Translations under genes and position numbers: made by a program
Assembly: GCA_007844125.1 (NCBI GenBank)
Contig: CM017556.1
Coordinates: forward strand, 25,977,830-26,041,829
Direction: 5' to 3'
Origin: Sinonovacula constricta
Taxonomy: Eukaryota; Mollusca; Bivalvia; Cardiida; Solecurtidae
DNA: 64,000 nucleotides
Part shown: one piece after another, positions 54,901 to 64,000 of the stretch
How the letters are laid out: each line of letters begins with the position of its first letter
Position numbering within the stretch: the first letter of the stretch is position 1
The notes under the pieces: generated by a model
Databases searched by the model: none
Seen by the model: the letters and a program-made list of their open reading frames with translations, nothing else
Told to the model about the DNA's origin: nothing

Positions 54901-57900
54901 TTACCCACCCACATCAGCGGTATGATCAACAGTGTTTACCCACCTACATCAGTAGTATGATCAACAGTGTTTACCCACCTACATCAGTTGTATGATCAAC
55001 AGTGTTTACCCACCTACATCAGTTGTATGATCAACAGTGTTTACCCACCTACATCAGTTGTATGATCAACAGTGTTTACACACCAACATCAGCGGTATGA
55101 TCAACAGTGTTTACACACCTACATCAGAGATATAGTCAACAGTGTTTACCCACCTACATCAGTGGTATGATCAACAGTGTTTACCCACCCACATCAGTGG
55201 TATAATCAACAGTGTTTACACACCTACATTAGTGGTATGATCAACAGTGTTTTCCCACCTAAATCAGCGATATGATCAACAGTGTTTACACACCCACATC
55301 AGTGGTATGATCAACAGTGTTTACACACCAACATCAGCGGTATGATCAACAGTGTTTACACACCCACATCAGAGATATAGTCAACAGTGTTTACCCACCT
55401 ACATCAGAGATATAGTCAACAGTGTTTACCCACCTACATCAGTGGTATGATCAACAGTGTTTACCCACCTACATCAGCGGTATGATCAACAGTGTTTACA
55501 CACCTACATCAGAGATATAGTCAACAGTGTTTACCCACCTACATCAGTGGTATGATCAACAGTGTTTACACACCAACATCAGCGGTATGATCAACAGTGT
55601 TTACACACCTACATCAGAGATATAGTCAACAGTGTTTACCCACCTACATCAGTGGTATGATCAACAGTGTTTACACACCCACATCAGTGGTATGATCAAC
55701 AGTGTTTACACACCCACATCAGTGGTATGATCAACAGTGTTTACCCACCCACATCAGTGGTATAATCAACAGTGTTTACCCACCTACATCAGTGGTATGA
55801 TCAACAGTGTTTACCCACCTACATCAGTGGTATGATCAACAGTGTTTACCCACCTACATCAGTGGTATGATCAACAGTGTTTACCCACCTACATCAGCGA
55901 TAAATTCAACAGTGTTTTCACACCCACATTAACGGTATGATCAACAGTGTTTACCCACCTACATCAGTGGTATGATCAACAGTGTTTACACACCCACATC
56001 AGTGGTATGATCAACAGTGTTTACCCACCTACATCAGTTGTATGATCAACATTGTACACCTACCTACATCAGCGATAAAGTCAACAGTGTTTACACACCC
56101 ACATCAGCGGTATGATCAACAGTGTTTACACACCCACATCAGCGGTATGATCAACAGTGTTTACACACCTACATCAGCGGTATAGTCAACAGTGTTTACA
56201 CACCCACATCAGCGGTATGATCAACAGTGTTTACACACCCACATCAGCGGTATGATCAACAGTGTTTACCCACCTACATCAGCGATAAAGTCAACAGTGT
56301 TTACACACCTACATCAGTGGTATGATCAACAGTGTTTACACACCCACATCAGCGGTATGATCAACAGTGTTTACACACCTACATCAGCGATAAAGTCAAC
56401 AGTGTTTACACACCTACATCAGTGGTATGATCAACAGTGTTTACACACCTACATCAGTGGTATGATCAACAGTGTTTACACACCCACATCAGCGGTATGA
56501 TCAACAGTGTTTACACACCCACATCAGCGGTATGATCAACAGTGTTTACACACCTACATCAGCGATAAAGTCAACAGTGTTTACACACCTACATCAGTGG
56601 TATGATCAACAGTGTTTACACACCCACATCAGTGGTATGATCAACAGTGTTTACACACCCACATCAGTGGTATGATCAACAGTGTTTACACACCTTCATC
56701 AGCGATATGATCAACAGTGTTTACACACCTACATCAGTGGTATGGTCAACAGTGTTTACACACCCACATAAGCGATATAGTCAACAGTGTTTACACACCT
56801 ACATCAGTGGTATGATCAACAGTGTTTACACACCTTCATCAGCGATATGATCAACAGTGTTTACACACCTACATCAGTGGTATGGTCAACAGTGTTTACA
56901 CACCCACATAAGCGATATAGTCAACAGTGTTTACACACCTACATCAGTGGTATGGTCAACAGTGTTTACACACCTACATCAGTGGTATGATCAACAGTGT
57001 TTACACACCCACATAAGCGATATAGTCAACAGTGTATACACACCCACATAAGCGATATAGTCAACAGTGTTTACACACCTACATCAGTGGTATGATCATC
57101 AGCTTGTCTGTAACTACATGCATTGGCCATATGAGGGACGGTTTGTATACCTACACGCATTGACGATATAAGCAACGCGTGTACCTACCTGTATTGCAGG
57201 TGTAAACGATCATGTACACAATACTAAAGCCCAACATCGTCAACTCAGTCATCCTTTGGAACAAGAGATCTTGGTCAAACTCAAGTATTTTATATCGCCG
57301 GATCATGAAGACAGACACACACATAATGCAGTTGAAGCTATAACAGAGACCGCATGCGAGAGCAATCTGGAAATATATAGAAAGAAACAAAGTACTGTCG
57401 ACCACAATACAGTAAAACCAACAATACGACTTTAGGTGTATATCTTGCTTCTTTGTCTGTTAATAGTTTTTTCTAAAGTATAATTTCATTTTAACAGTCC
57501 CACGATTTGATTAATTAGGTATTCCAACAAACATTTCTTAGCATTGTCCATTTTGTTTAATCAGCCACCGATAAGGTACAAAACATTGATTTGAGTTTAC
57601 ATATAAAAATTATACCGAAGACTTGACTAAACCTGTCAACACTTCAAAGTGGGATTATCAACGTTCAGTTTCTTGCTAGTTTGCTTGCGGTGCGCACCGT
57701 TGGTTTAGCCTAAAGATGTATGTGGGACATTTTCCCACCAATAATAGTTAGACGGTGCCAGAATAACCATCATTTTGCGAGGGTCACATATATACGTAAT
57801 AATCCAACACTAAACCTGGTGTACCTGATGCCAAACATTCGCTGCCCGATAATTCCAAAAGGTCACTGAACACAGAATGATGTTCACTACGTAGTAAACG

Positions 57901-59258
57901 AAGAAGCACGCATTCTCGAGATTGTTGCGCATATAGTTCTGTGTGAAATACCGGAACCGCACCTGTGTGTCATTGGCTTTATCTGGGCGTGTTAGCCAGT
58001 TTGCTACGCTGAAGTGTAAGATAAAAAACGACGTGGAAGCATTTAATTGAAAAAAAAAACGTAAAAAGAAGTTAGGTACGCGTACATATTACACATTTAT
58101 TAGAAATGCAGCTAAATTCAGCGAAATGCAGCGAGCATCTTAGAGACGTGTAGGAAAGGCAATCCGATCAGCTGCCTAAGAATCGCAAGTCGTGCAATTA
58201 CGAATGATAAAAACATTTTACTCTAAAGGACACCGCTAATGTTTTAATGCATTATAGTTCACAAATTTCCAAACATGTGATGAAATTAGCCATTACTTTA
58301 AGTTTATATTTGCCCAGTAGAAACTCTAAATCTCACCACAAACACTAGTAATGATAATTACCTGACATTGAGCTTCTCAATGAGACCAGGGTACTCCTCT
58401 ACCGCACTTCTCAGTTGGTCAAACGTTATGTATTCAGTCACAGTCAGGTTACTCATGTCATTGAGAGGCTTTATCACCATCGCCCAGAAATACAGTTCAA
58501 ATGCAAGCTTTTTCAAAGCGTTCTCCGACAGTGACAAGGACCAGTCATGTAACAAAGCGTGGATCTCGTCCTTGTGAATCTCTGCGCTACCTGGTGGCCA
58601 AGAGATACACGAAATACATTCTTATTAACATTCCATATCAAATTTAAACCATGTGTTTAAAGCCAAATGGGAAATAATTTAACTTGCCCAGTTGTATCAG
58701 TACCAGTATTTCAGTAGAAGTTACCTGGGACATTGTGCAATAAATAGTCAGAAGTTACCTGGGACATTGTGCAATAAATAGTCAAAAGTTACCTGGGACA
58801 TTGTGCAATAAATAGTCAGAAGTTACCTGGGACATTGTGCAATAAATAGTCTTGCCGAAGTACTAATAAGTCCTGGTCGATTCTGAGTTCAGACCCAGGA
58901 CGCTCCGATCCGGAGTAACACTACATGCGCGTTGTTGCTCACTCGCAGATACATAGGTAAATAAACATAATTTGGTCAAAGTTAAATTCGTAGATCTTGG
59001 TAAACTATAACAATAAATCAGCTTAATGTAAACGTATAGTGTACATCACGTATCTACGTTCCCTTCTCTCAACATGTTTCCTTTAATGGTCTTAGTAATG
59101 AGTTGACACTTTAAAACCTTACGTCACTATATGTTTTTGTATGTAAATTGTAAAATACTATAGATATTTATTACGTTCGGTGCAAGCATCTTATACAAAT
59201 AATTATAATACATAATAACTCAACTAAAATAATAAAAGAGAGAGAGAGCGAGATAGAG

Positions 59259-59301
<43 letters not shown>

Positions 59302-60239
59302 AGATCCTATTTTAAAATTTAGCTACAGTCTGGCTCGTTTTGTGTTTTCATATTGTATACGAACTGGATTGCTATACATGTGAGTACTTATGATATGCAC
59401 TGATTAAATTACATTAATTATAGTATATCATCAGTTGAACACATCAAAATTAATAAGCAGTTTATTTTAATGTATTGCTGTCTATATTCCACTCTGTTGT
59501 AACCAGCGGACATCAGCTCTTATTGATCATGTACCGGTAAAGTGTCGTACATTCACCGTCTGAATTAAAGTAAAATAAAAGAAACGAGTCACTAAATGTA
59601 TAAATTGATGTTACATTGCTTACCGTCAGTCTCGTACAAATCAAAGAGGAGCTCAAGTTTCTGCTCTGGCGTTCCCATTATGAGCCTGCTAATTCCGTCC
59701 ATCAGTTCTCCGCGCTCGACACGTCCGCTATCATCTTGGTCAAGGAGATGGAAAAATTGCTCCGCAAAGAACGTCTGGAATAAATAACCCAAGGTAAAAA
59801 TGGTAAAAGCCAGCTAAGGAGACCACAAAAGTTGTTGTATACCCATGCATTAGTGATGTTTTATCATCGGTTAAGTGTGTATTTATTTATTTACTTATTT
59901 ATTTATTTATTGTATCTATTTTTAGGGGTTGTTGGGTGGGTGCAGACTTGCGCGTCCGTATTTTACTTGAGGAAACAAGCTTATTAAAGAAACGAGGCGT
60001 AAAGCGGTGTTTCCGATGTGGTATGGATCATTGGGACAGTAGCTAAAAATATTAAATAACAACTGTTTTAGTTAGTTCAGGCGTCTGTTAAAATGCATGT
60101 CAACAAGGGAGAATAAATGTAAGTTACCTTTTTAACCCCAATGGCATTTTTGAACTCATTAATTTCAATTGTCCCATCATCACCCGCTATCTCATCAATC
60201 TTGGCACCGATCCATTCAAGCCAGTGTTTGTCGTCATCA
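48756..60239 (-). CDS. NOX5-like gene (EF-hand NADPH oxidase family), partial, six exons seen
   Basis: Six minus-strand exons with GT/AG borders and agreeing phases: 60239-60128, 59774-59624, 58590-58362, 58008-57825, 57366-57189 and 48916-48756. Together they give about 338 residues aligning with the N-terminal half of NOX5: four EF-hand units, then TM1 to TM4. NOX5 passes electrons from NADPH through FAD and two haems across the membrane to O2 when Ca2+ rises. EF-hand 2 is canonical (DQDDSGRVERGE). TM3 reads LLFQRM...SIVYMIVY, where the family has FH-K-[LM] and [IV]-H-T-[IV]-x-H. Thus the ligands equivalent to NOX2 His101 and His115, and His119 nearby, are Gln, Tyr and Tyr. The first exon is off the right edge. 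TM5-6 and FAD/NADPH exons were not found left of 48756; they may lie further left or be lost. The family call is good; oxidase activity is doubtful. Confidence 0.8.
48917..49280 (-). other. Intron e-f of the NOX5-like gene, non-repeat left part
   Basis: AT-rich intron DNA between the acceptor of exon f and the beginning of the degenerate 35-bp units. No other feature is seen. Confidence 0.5.
49281..51420. repeat. 35-bp satellite, family 1 (GCGATATGAACAATGG type)
   Basis: About 60 units of 34-35 bp, consensus GCGATATGAACAATGGTGTG plus TATAACCCCACACTG. Degenerate units occur at 49281-49500. Units alternate among GAACAATGG, GAGAAATGG and GAGCAATGG forms with CCCACAC, CCCCACAC or CCCCGACAC joints. 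A C-run and (CA)n lie at 51270-51304. The frames of 240-370 codons on the reverse strand are artefacts. Confidence 0.96.
51425..57188. repeat. 35-bp satellite, family 2, reaching the exon e splice donor
   Basis: About 160 units of 35 bp, consensus GCGATATGGTCAACAGTGTT plus TACACACCCACATCA. Left units mostly have TTTACCTACACAC, middle ones TTTACACACCCAC, and right ones TTTACCCACCTAC with AGTGGTATGATC. The last units (57100-57188) are degenerate and run without a gap into the 5' splice site of NOX-like exon e. Confidence 0.96.
57189..57366 (-). CDS. NOX5-like exon e (TM2 and TM3 with altered haem sites)
   Basis: Encodes IALACGLCYSFNC, FMIRRYKILEFDQD and LLFQRMTELTMLGF then SIVYMIVYTCNT. CG-x-x-x-x-FNC and M-x-RR align with the NOX5 pattern GCGQCLNF-x-C and MLRR. 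The segment between RR and D-Q is about ten residues shorter than in typical NOX5. At the positions of the TM3 haem ligands (14 and 18 residues apart from the first, as in the family) are Gln, Tyr, Tyr. Acceptor TTTCCAG, donor ACAG/GTAGGTAC. Confidence 0.8.
57670..57760 (+). mobile_element. SINE type A tail fragment
   Basis: GCTTGCGGTGCGCACCGTTGG, TTTAGCCTAAAGATGT and CATTTTCCCACCAATAATAG follow the body of the type A family without its tRNA head. It lies in the intron between exons d and e. Confidence 0.5.
57825..58008 (-). CDS. NOX5-like exon d (linker and TM1)
   Basis: Encodes VANWLTRPDKANDTQVRFRY, then NYMRNNLENACFFVYYVVNI and ILCSVTFWNYRAANVWHQ. It corresponds to the NOX5 segment from the last EF-hand (WLT...) to the first transmembrane helix, with the helix starting after RNNLEN. 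Acceptor CTTCAG, donor GTACAC. Confidence 0.85.
58362..58590 (-). CDS. NOX5-like exon c (EF-hands 3 and 4)
   Basis: Encodes SAEIHKDEIHALLHDW, LKKLAFELYFWAMV and ITFDQLRSAVEEYPGLIEKL. Joined to exon b it completes the loop ETDGSAEIHKDE of EF-hand 3. EF-hand 4 keeps only the second half (ITFDQL, as NOX5 ITFEEL) and its loop acids are gone. The ending EYPGLIEKLNV matches NOX5 RFPGVMENLTI. Acceptor CACCAG, donor GTAATT. Confidence 0.9.
58718..58855. repeat. 34-bp tandem repeat, four copies
   Basis: AGAAGTTACCTGGGACATTG plus TGCAATAAATAGTC repeats four times in the intron between NOX-like exons b and c. On the minus strand each copy reads TGTCCCAGGTAACT, a splice-site-like string. Confidence 0.95.
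59236..59300. repeat. (GA)n microsatellite
   Basis: A run of GA dinucleotides about 65 bp long with a few GCGA interruptions. Confidence 0.95.
59624..59774 (-). CDS. NOX5-like exon b (canonical EF-hand 2)
   Basis: Encodes TFFAEQFFHLLDQDDSGRV, ERGELMDGISRLIMGTPEQK and LELLFDLYETD. DQDDSGRVERGE has every position of a Ca2+-binding EF loop (D1, D3, S5, E12). FFAE-x-FF matches NOX5 FFAERFF. Acceptor TTCCAG, donor GTAAGC. Confidence 0.92.
60128..60239 (-). CDS. NOX5-like exon a (EF-hand 1)
   Basis: Encodes DDDKHWLEWIGAKIDEIAGD and DGTIEINEFKNAIGVKK, matching NOX5 WLRWV...IAGEDGEISLQEFKAAL. The EF loop is short and non-canonical, as in NOX5. Its acceptor TTTTAG is at 60240. A first exon with the start codon must lie further right. 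Confidence 0.88.
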
Positions 60240-60379
60240 CTAAAAGGTTATCAACACAAAACATTTAATCACATGTTATCCTTTGGTTACATAGTTCGAT
60301 GTCGCATCTTATGACAACTTGGCGGCTGTACACAATTTTATAATAAGGATCTATTCTAAAAAAATGATGTAAAGTGTAC

Positions 60380-60486
<107 letters not shown>

Positions 60487-60550
60487 TCATGTTGCGTCAC
60501 ACAACCTGATTTGAATCTGTGTCATAAAACATGGATATAAGGCTGTGTCA

Positions 60551-63500
60551 AACAATTGGGTATACAGCTGTATCTCACAACTGGGTATACAGCTGTATCA
60601 CACAACTGGGTATACAGCTGTATCTCACAACTGGGTATACAGCTGTATCACACAACTGGGTATACAGCAGTATCACACAAGTGGGTATACAGCTGTATCT
60701 CACAACTGGGTATACAGCTGTATCACACAACTGGGTATACAGCAGTATCACACAACTGGGTATACAGCTGTATCTCACAACTGGGTATACAGCTGTATCA
60801 CACAACTGGGTATACAGCTGTATCTCACAACTGGGTATACAGCTGTATCACACAACTGGGTATACAGCTGTATCACACAACTGGGTATACAGCTGTATCT
60901 CACAACTGGGTATACAGCTGTATCACACAACTGGGTATACAGCAGTATCACACAAGTGGGTATACAGCTGTATCACACAACTGGGTATACAGCTGTATCA
61001 CACAACTGGGTATACAGCAGTATCACACAACTGGGTATACAGCTGTATCTCACAACTGGGTATACAGCTGTATCACACAACTGGGTATACAGCAGTATCA
61101 CACAACTGGGTATACAGCAGTATCACACAAGTGGGTATACAGCTGTATCTCACAACTGGGTATACAGCTGTATCACACAACTGGGTATACAGCTGTATCA
61201 CACAACTGGGTATACAGCTGTATCTCACAACTGGGTATACAGCAGTATCACACAAGTGGGTATACAGCTGTATCACACAACTGGGTATACAGCTGTATCT
61301 CACAACTGGGTATACAGCTGTATCACACAACTGGGTATACAGCTGTATCTCACAACTGGGTATACAGCTGTATCACACAACTGGGTATACAGCAGTATCA
61401 CACAAGTGGGTATACAGCTGTATCACACAACTGGGTATACAGCTGTATCACACAACTGGGTATACAGCAGTATCACACAACTGGGTATACAGCTGTATCT
61501 CACAACTGGGTATACAGCTGTATCACACAACTGGGTATACAGCTGTATCACACAACTGGGTATACAGCTGTATCTCACAACTGGGTATACAGCTGTATCA
61601 CACAACTGGGTATACAGCTGTATATCACAACTGGGTTTACAGCAGTATCATACAACTGGGTAGACAGCTGTATCTCACAACTGGGTATACAGCTGTATCA
61701 CACAACTGGGCATACAGCAGTGTCACACAATTGGGTATACAGCTGTATCACACAACTGGGTATACAGCTGTATCACACAACTGGGTATACAGCTGTATCA
61801 CACAACTGGGCATACAGCTGTATCTCACAACTGGGTATACAGCTGTATCACACAATTGGGTATACAGCTGTATCACACAACTGGGTATACAGCAGTATCA
61901 CACAACTGGGTATACAGCTGTATCACACAACTGGGTATACAGCTGTATCACACAACTGGGTTTACAGCAGTGTCACACAACTGGGTATACAGCTGTATCA
62001 CACAACTGGGTATACAGCTGTATCAGACAATTGGGTATACAGCAGTGTCACACAACTGGGTATACAGCAGTATCACACAACTGGGTATACAGCTGTATCA
62101 CACAACTGGGTATACAGTTGTATCACACAAGTGGGTATACAGCAGTGTCACACAACTGGGTATACAGCTGTATCACACAATTGGGTATACAGCTGTATCG
62201 CACAACTGGGTATACAGCTGTATCACACAATTGGGTATACAGCTGTATCACACAACTGGGTATACAGCAGTATCACACAACTGGGTATACAGCTGTATCA
62301 CACAACTGGGTATACAGCTGTATCACACAACTGGGTATACAGCAGTATCACACAACTGGGTATACAGCTGTATCTCACAACTGGGTATACAGCTGTATCA
62401 CACAACTGGGTATACAGCTGTATCACACAACTGGGTATACAGCTGTATCTCACAACTGGGTATACAGCTGTATCACACAACTGGGTATACAGCTGTATCT
62501 CACAACTGGGTTTACAGCAGTATCATACAACTGGGTATACAGCTGTATCTCACAACTGGGTATACAGCTGTATCACACAACTGGGCATACAGCAGTGTCA
62601 CACAATTGGGTATACAGCTGTATCACACAACTGGGTATACAGCTGTATCACACAACTGGGTATACAGCTGTATCACACAACTGGGCATACAGCTGTATCT
62701 CACAACTGGGTATACAGCTGTATCACACAATTGGGTATACAGCTGTATCACACAACTGGGTATACAGCAGTATCACACAACTGGGTATACAGCTGTATCA
62801 CACAACTGGGTATACAGCTGTATCACACAACTGGGTTTACAGCAGTGTCACACAACTGGGTATACAGCTGTATCACACAACTGGGTATACAGCTGTATCA
62901 GACAATTGGGTATACAGCAGTGTCACACAACTGGGTATACAGCAGTATCACACAACGGGGTATACAGCTGTATCACACAACTGGGTATACAGCTGTATCA
63001 CACAAGTGGGTATACAGCAGTGTCACACAACTGGGTATACAGCTGTATCACACAATTGGGTTTACAGCAGTATCACACAACTGGGTTTACAGCAGTGTCA
63101 CACAACTGGGTATACAGCTGTATCACACAACTAGGTATACAGCTGTATCACACAATTGGGTATACAGCAGTGTCACACAACTGGGTATACAGCAGTATCA
63201 CACAACTGGGTATACAGCTGTATCACACAACTGGGTATACAGCTGTATCACACAACTGGGTATACAGCTGTATCACACAACTGGGTATACAGCAGTATCA
63301 CACAACTGGGTATACAGCTGTATCACACAACTGGGTATACAGCTGTATCACACAACTGGGTATACAGCTGTATCACACTACTGGGTTTACAGCTGTATCA
63401 CACAACTGGGTATACAGCTGTATCACACAACTGGGTATACAGCTGTATCACACAATTGGGTATACACCTGTATCGCACAACTGGGTATACAGCAGTATCA

Positions 63501-64000
63501 CACAACTGGGTATACAGCAGTGTCACACAACTGGGTATACAGCAGTATCACACAATTGGGTATACAGCAGTGTCACACAACTGGGTATACAGCAGTGTCA
63601 CACAACTGGGTATACAGCTGTATCACACAACTGGGTATACAGCAGTGTCACACAACTGGGTATACAGCAGTATCACACAACTGGGTATACAGCAGTATCA
63701 CACAACTGGGTATACAGCAGTGTCACACAACTGGGTATACAGCAGTGTCACACAATTGGGTATACAGCAGTGTCACACAACTGGGCATACAGCAGTGTCA
63801 CACGACTGGGTATACAGCAGTATAACACAATTGGGTATACAGCAGTGTCACACAACTGGGTATACAGCTGTATCACACAACTGGGTATACAGCAGTATCA
63901 CACAACTGGGTATACAGCAGTATCACACAATTGGGTATACAACAGTGTCACACAACTGGGTATACAGCTGTATCACACAACTGGGCATACAGCAGTGTCA
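60551..64000. repeat. 25-bp satellite array, open at the right edge
   Basis: About 138 units of CTGGGTATACAGCTGTATCA plus CACAA, with CAGCAG, GTGTCA, TATCTC and AATTGG variants. Because 25 is not a multiple of three and the unit has no stop codon in any forward frame, all three frames stay open for kilobases, producing a frame of 1089 codons (60556-63825). This is a repeat artefact unless transcription is shown. It lies upstream of the NOX5-like exons, probably in intron 1. Confidence 0.97.

Noticed and set aside
51498..57051. Forward open frames up to 358 codons (VFTHPHQRY-type repeats)
   Set aside because: Products of the 35-bp family 2 array, which on the other strand lies in an intron of the NOX-like gene.
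1497..60239. A single DUOX gene (peroxidase plus EF-hand plus NOX)
   Set aside because: The peroxidase has its own C-terminal end and stop and lies on the opposite strand from the EF-hand/NOX exons, so these are two separate genes.
60556..63825. A 1089-codon open frame, the longest in the window
   Set aside because: It is entirely 25-bp satellite. All three frames are open simultaneously and give the same repeat peptide.

Overview
The window looks like nuclear DNA of an invertebrate, most likely a bivalve mollusc. Genes are split into short exons with GT/AG borders and AT-rich introns. tRNA-derived SINEs, TTAA-flanked MITE-like elements and a reverse-transcriptase remnant are scattered through it. 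An expanded-type Mab21/cGAS-like gene is present. The assignment to molluscs is inference; nothing here is bacterial or viral.

Three protein genes can be supported. (1) On the + strand, 1497-25243, is a complete animal haem peroxidase. I reconstructed 14 exons whose phases all agree, giving about 605 residues with distal His, catalytic Arg, haem-linking Glu and proximal His in place. The Asp that normally forms the second haem ester bond is Ala. (2) On the - strand, 38380-40050, is the large exon of a Mab21-domain cGAS-like nucleotidyltransferase with the GS...ExD...D triad. Its C-terminus reads directly into an 81/82-bp tandem array. (3) On the - strand, from 60239 down to 48756, are six exons of a NOX5-like gene: EF-hands, then transmembrane helices 1-4. 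The TM3 haem-ligand histidines are replaced by Gln, Tyr and Tyr at exactly conserved spacing. Its first exon lies beyond the right edge. The exons for TM5-6 and the FAD/NADPH domain were not found.

Nearly half of the window (roughly 30 kb) is tandem repeat. The main arrays are a 49-bp unit (6.4-11.6 kb), 22-bp (20.5-21.2), 56-bp with embedded CCGT/CCGA tetramers (22.4-25.0), GGTGAT-type (25.6-26.1), 15-bp (30.6-31.7), 81/82-bp (35.6-38.5), about 17-bp (41.7-47.1), two related 35-bp families (49.3-57.2) and 25-bp (60.55 to the right edge). Most sit inside introns, and two grow straight out of gene parts: the 35-bp array out of a 5' splice site and the 81/82-bp array out of a coding 3' end. These arrays create almost all of the long open frames in the window, including one of 1089 codons, and those frames should not be annotated as genes.

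The peroxidase and the NOX-like gene converge tail to tail, with the cGAS-like gene on the NOX strand between them. In animals, NOX/DUOX oxidases make superoxide or H2O2, haem peroxidases use H2O2, and cGAS-like receptors sense nucleic acid. The neighbourhood therefore reads as oxidative and innate-immune, but a shared function is inference only. Between the genes are introns or intergenic AT-rich DNA with SINEs, MITEs, microsatellites and no other recognisable gene.
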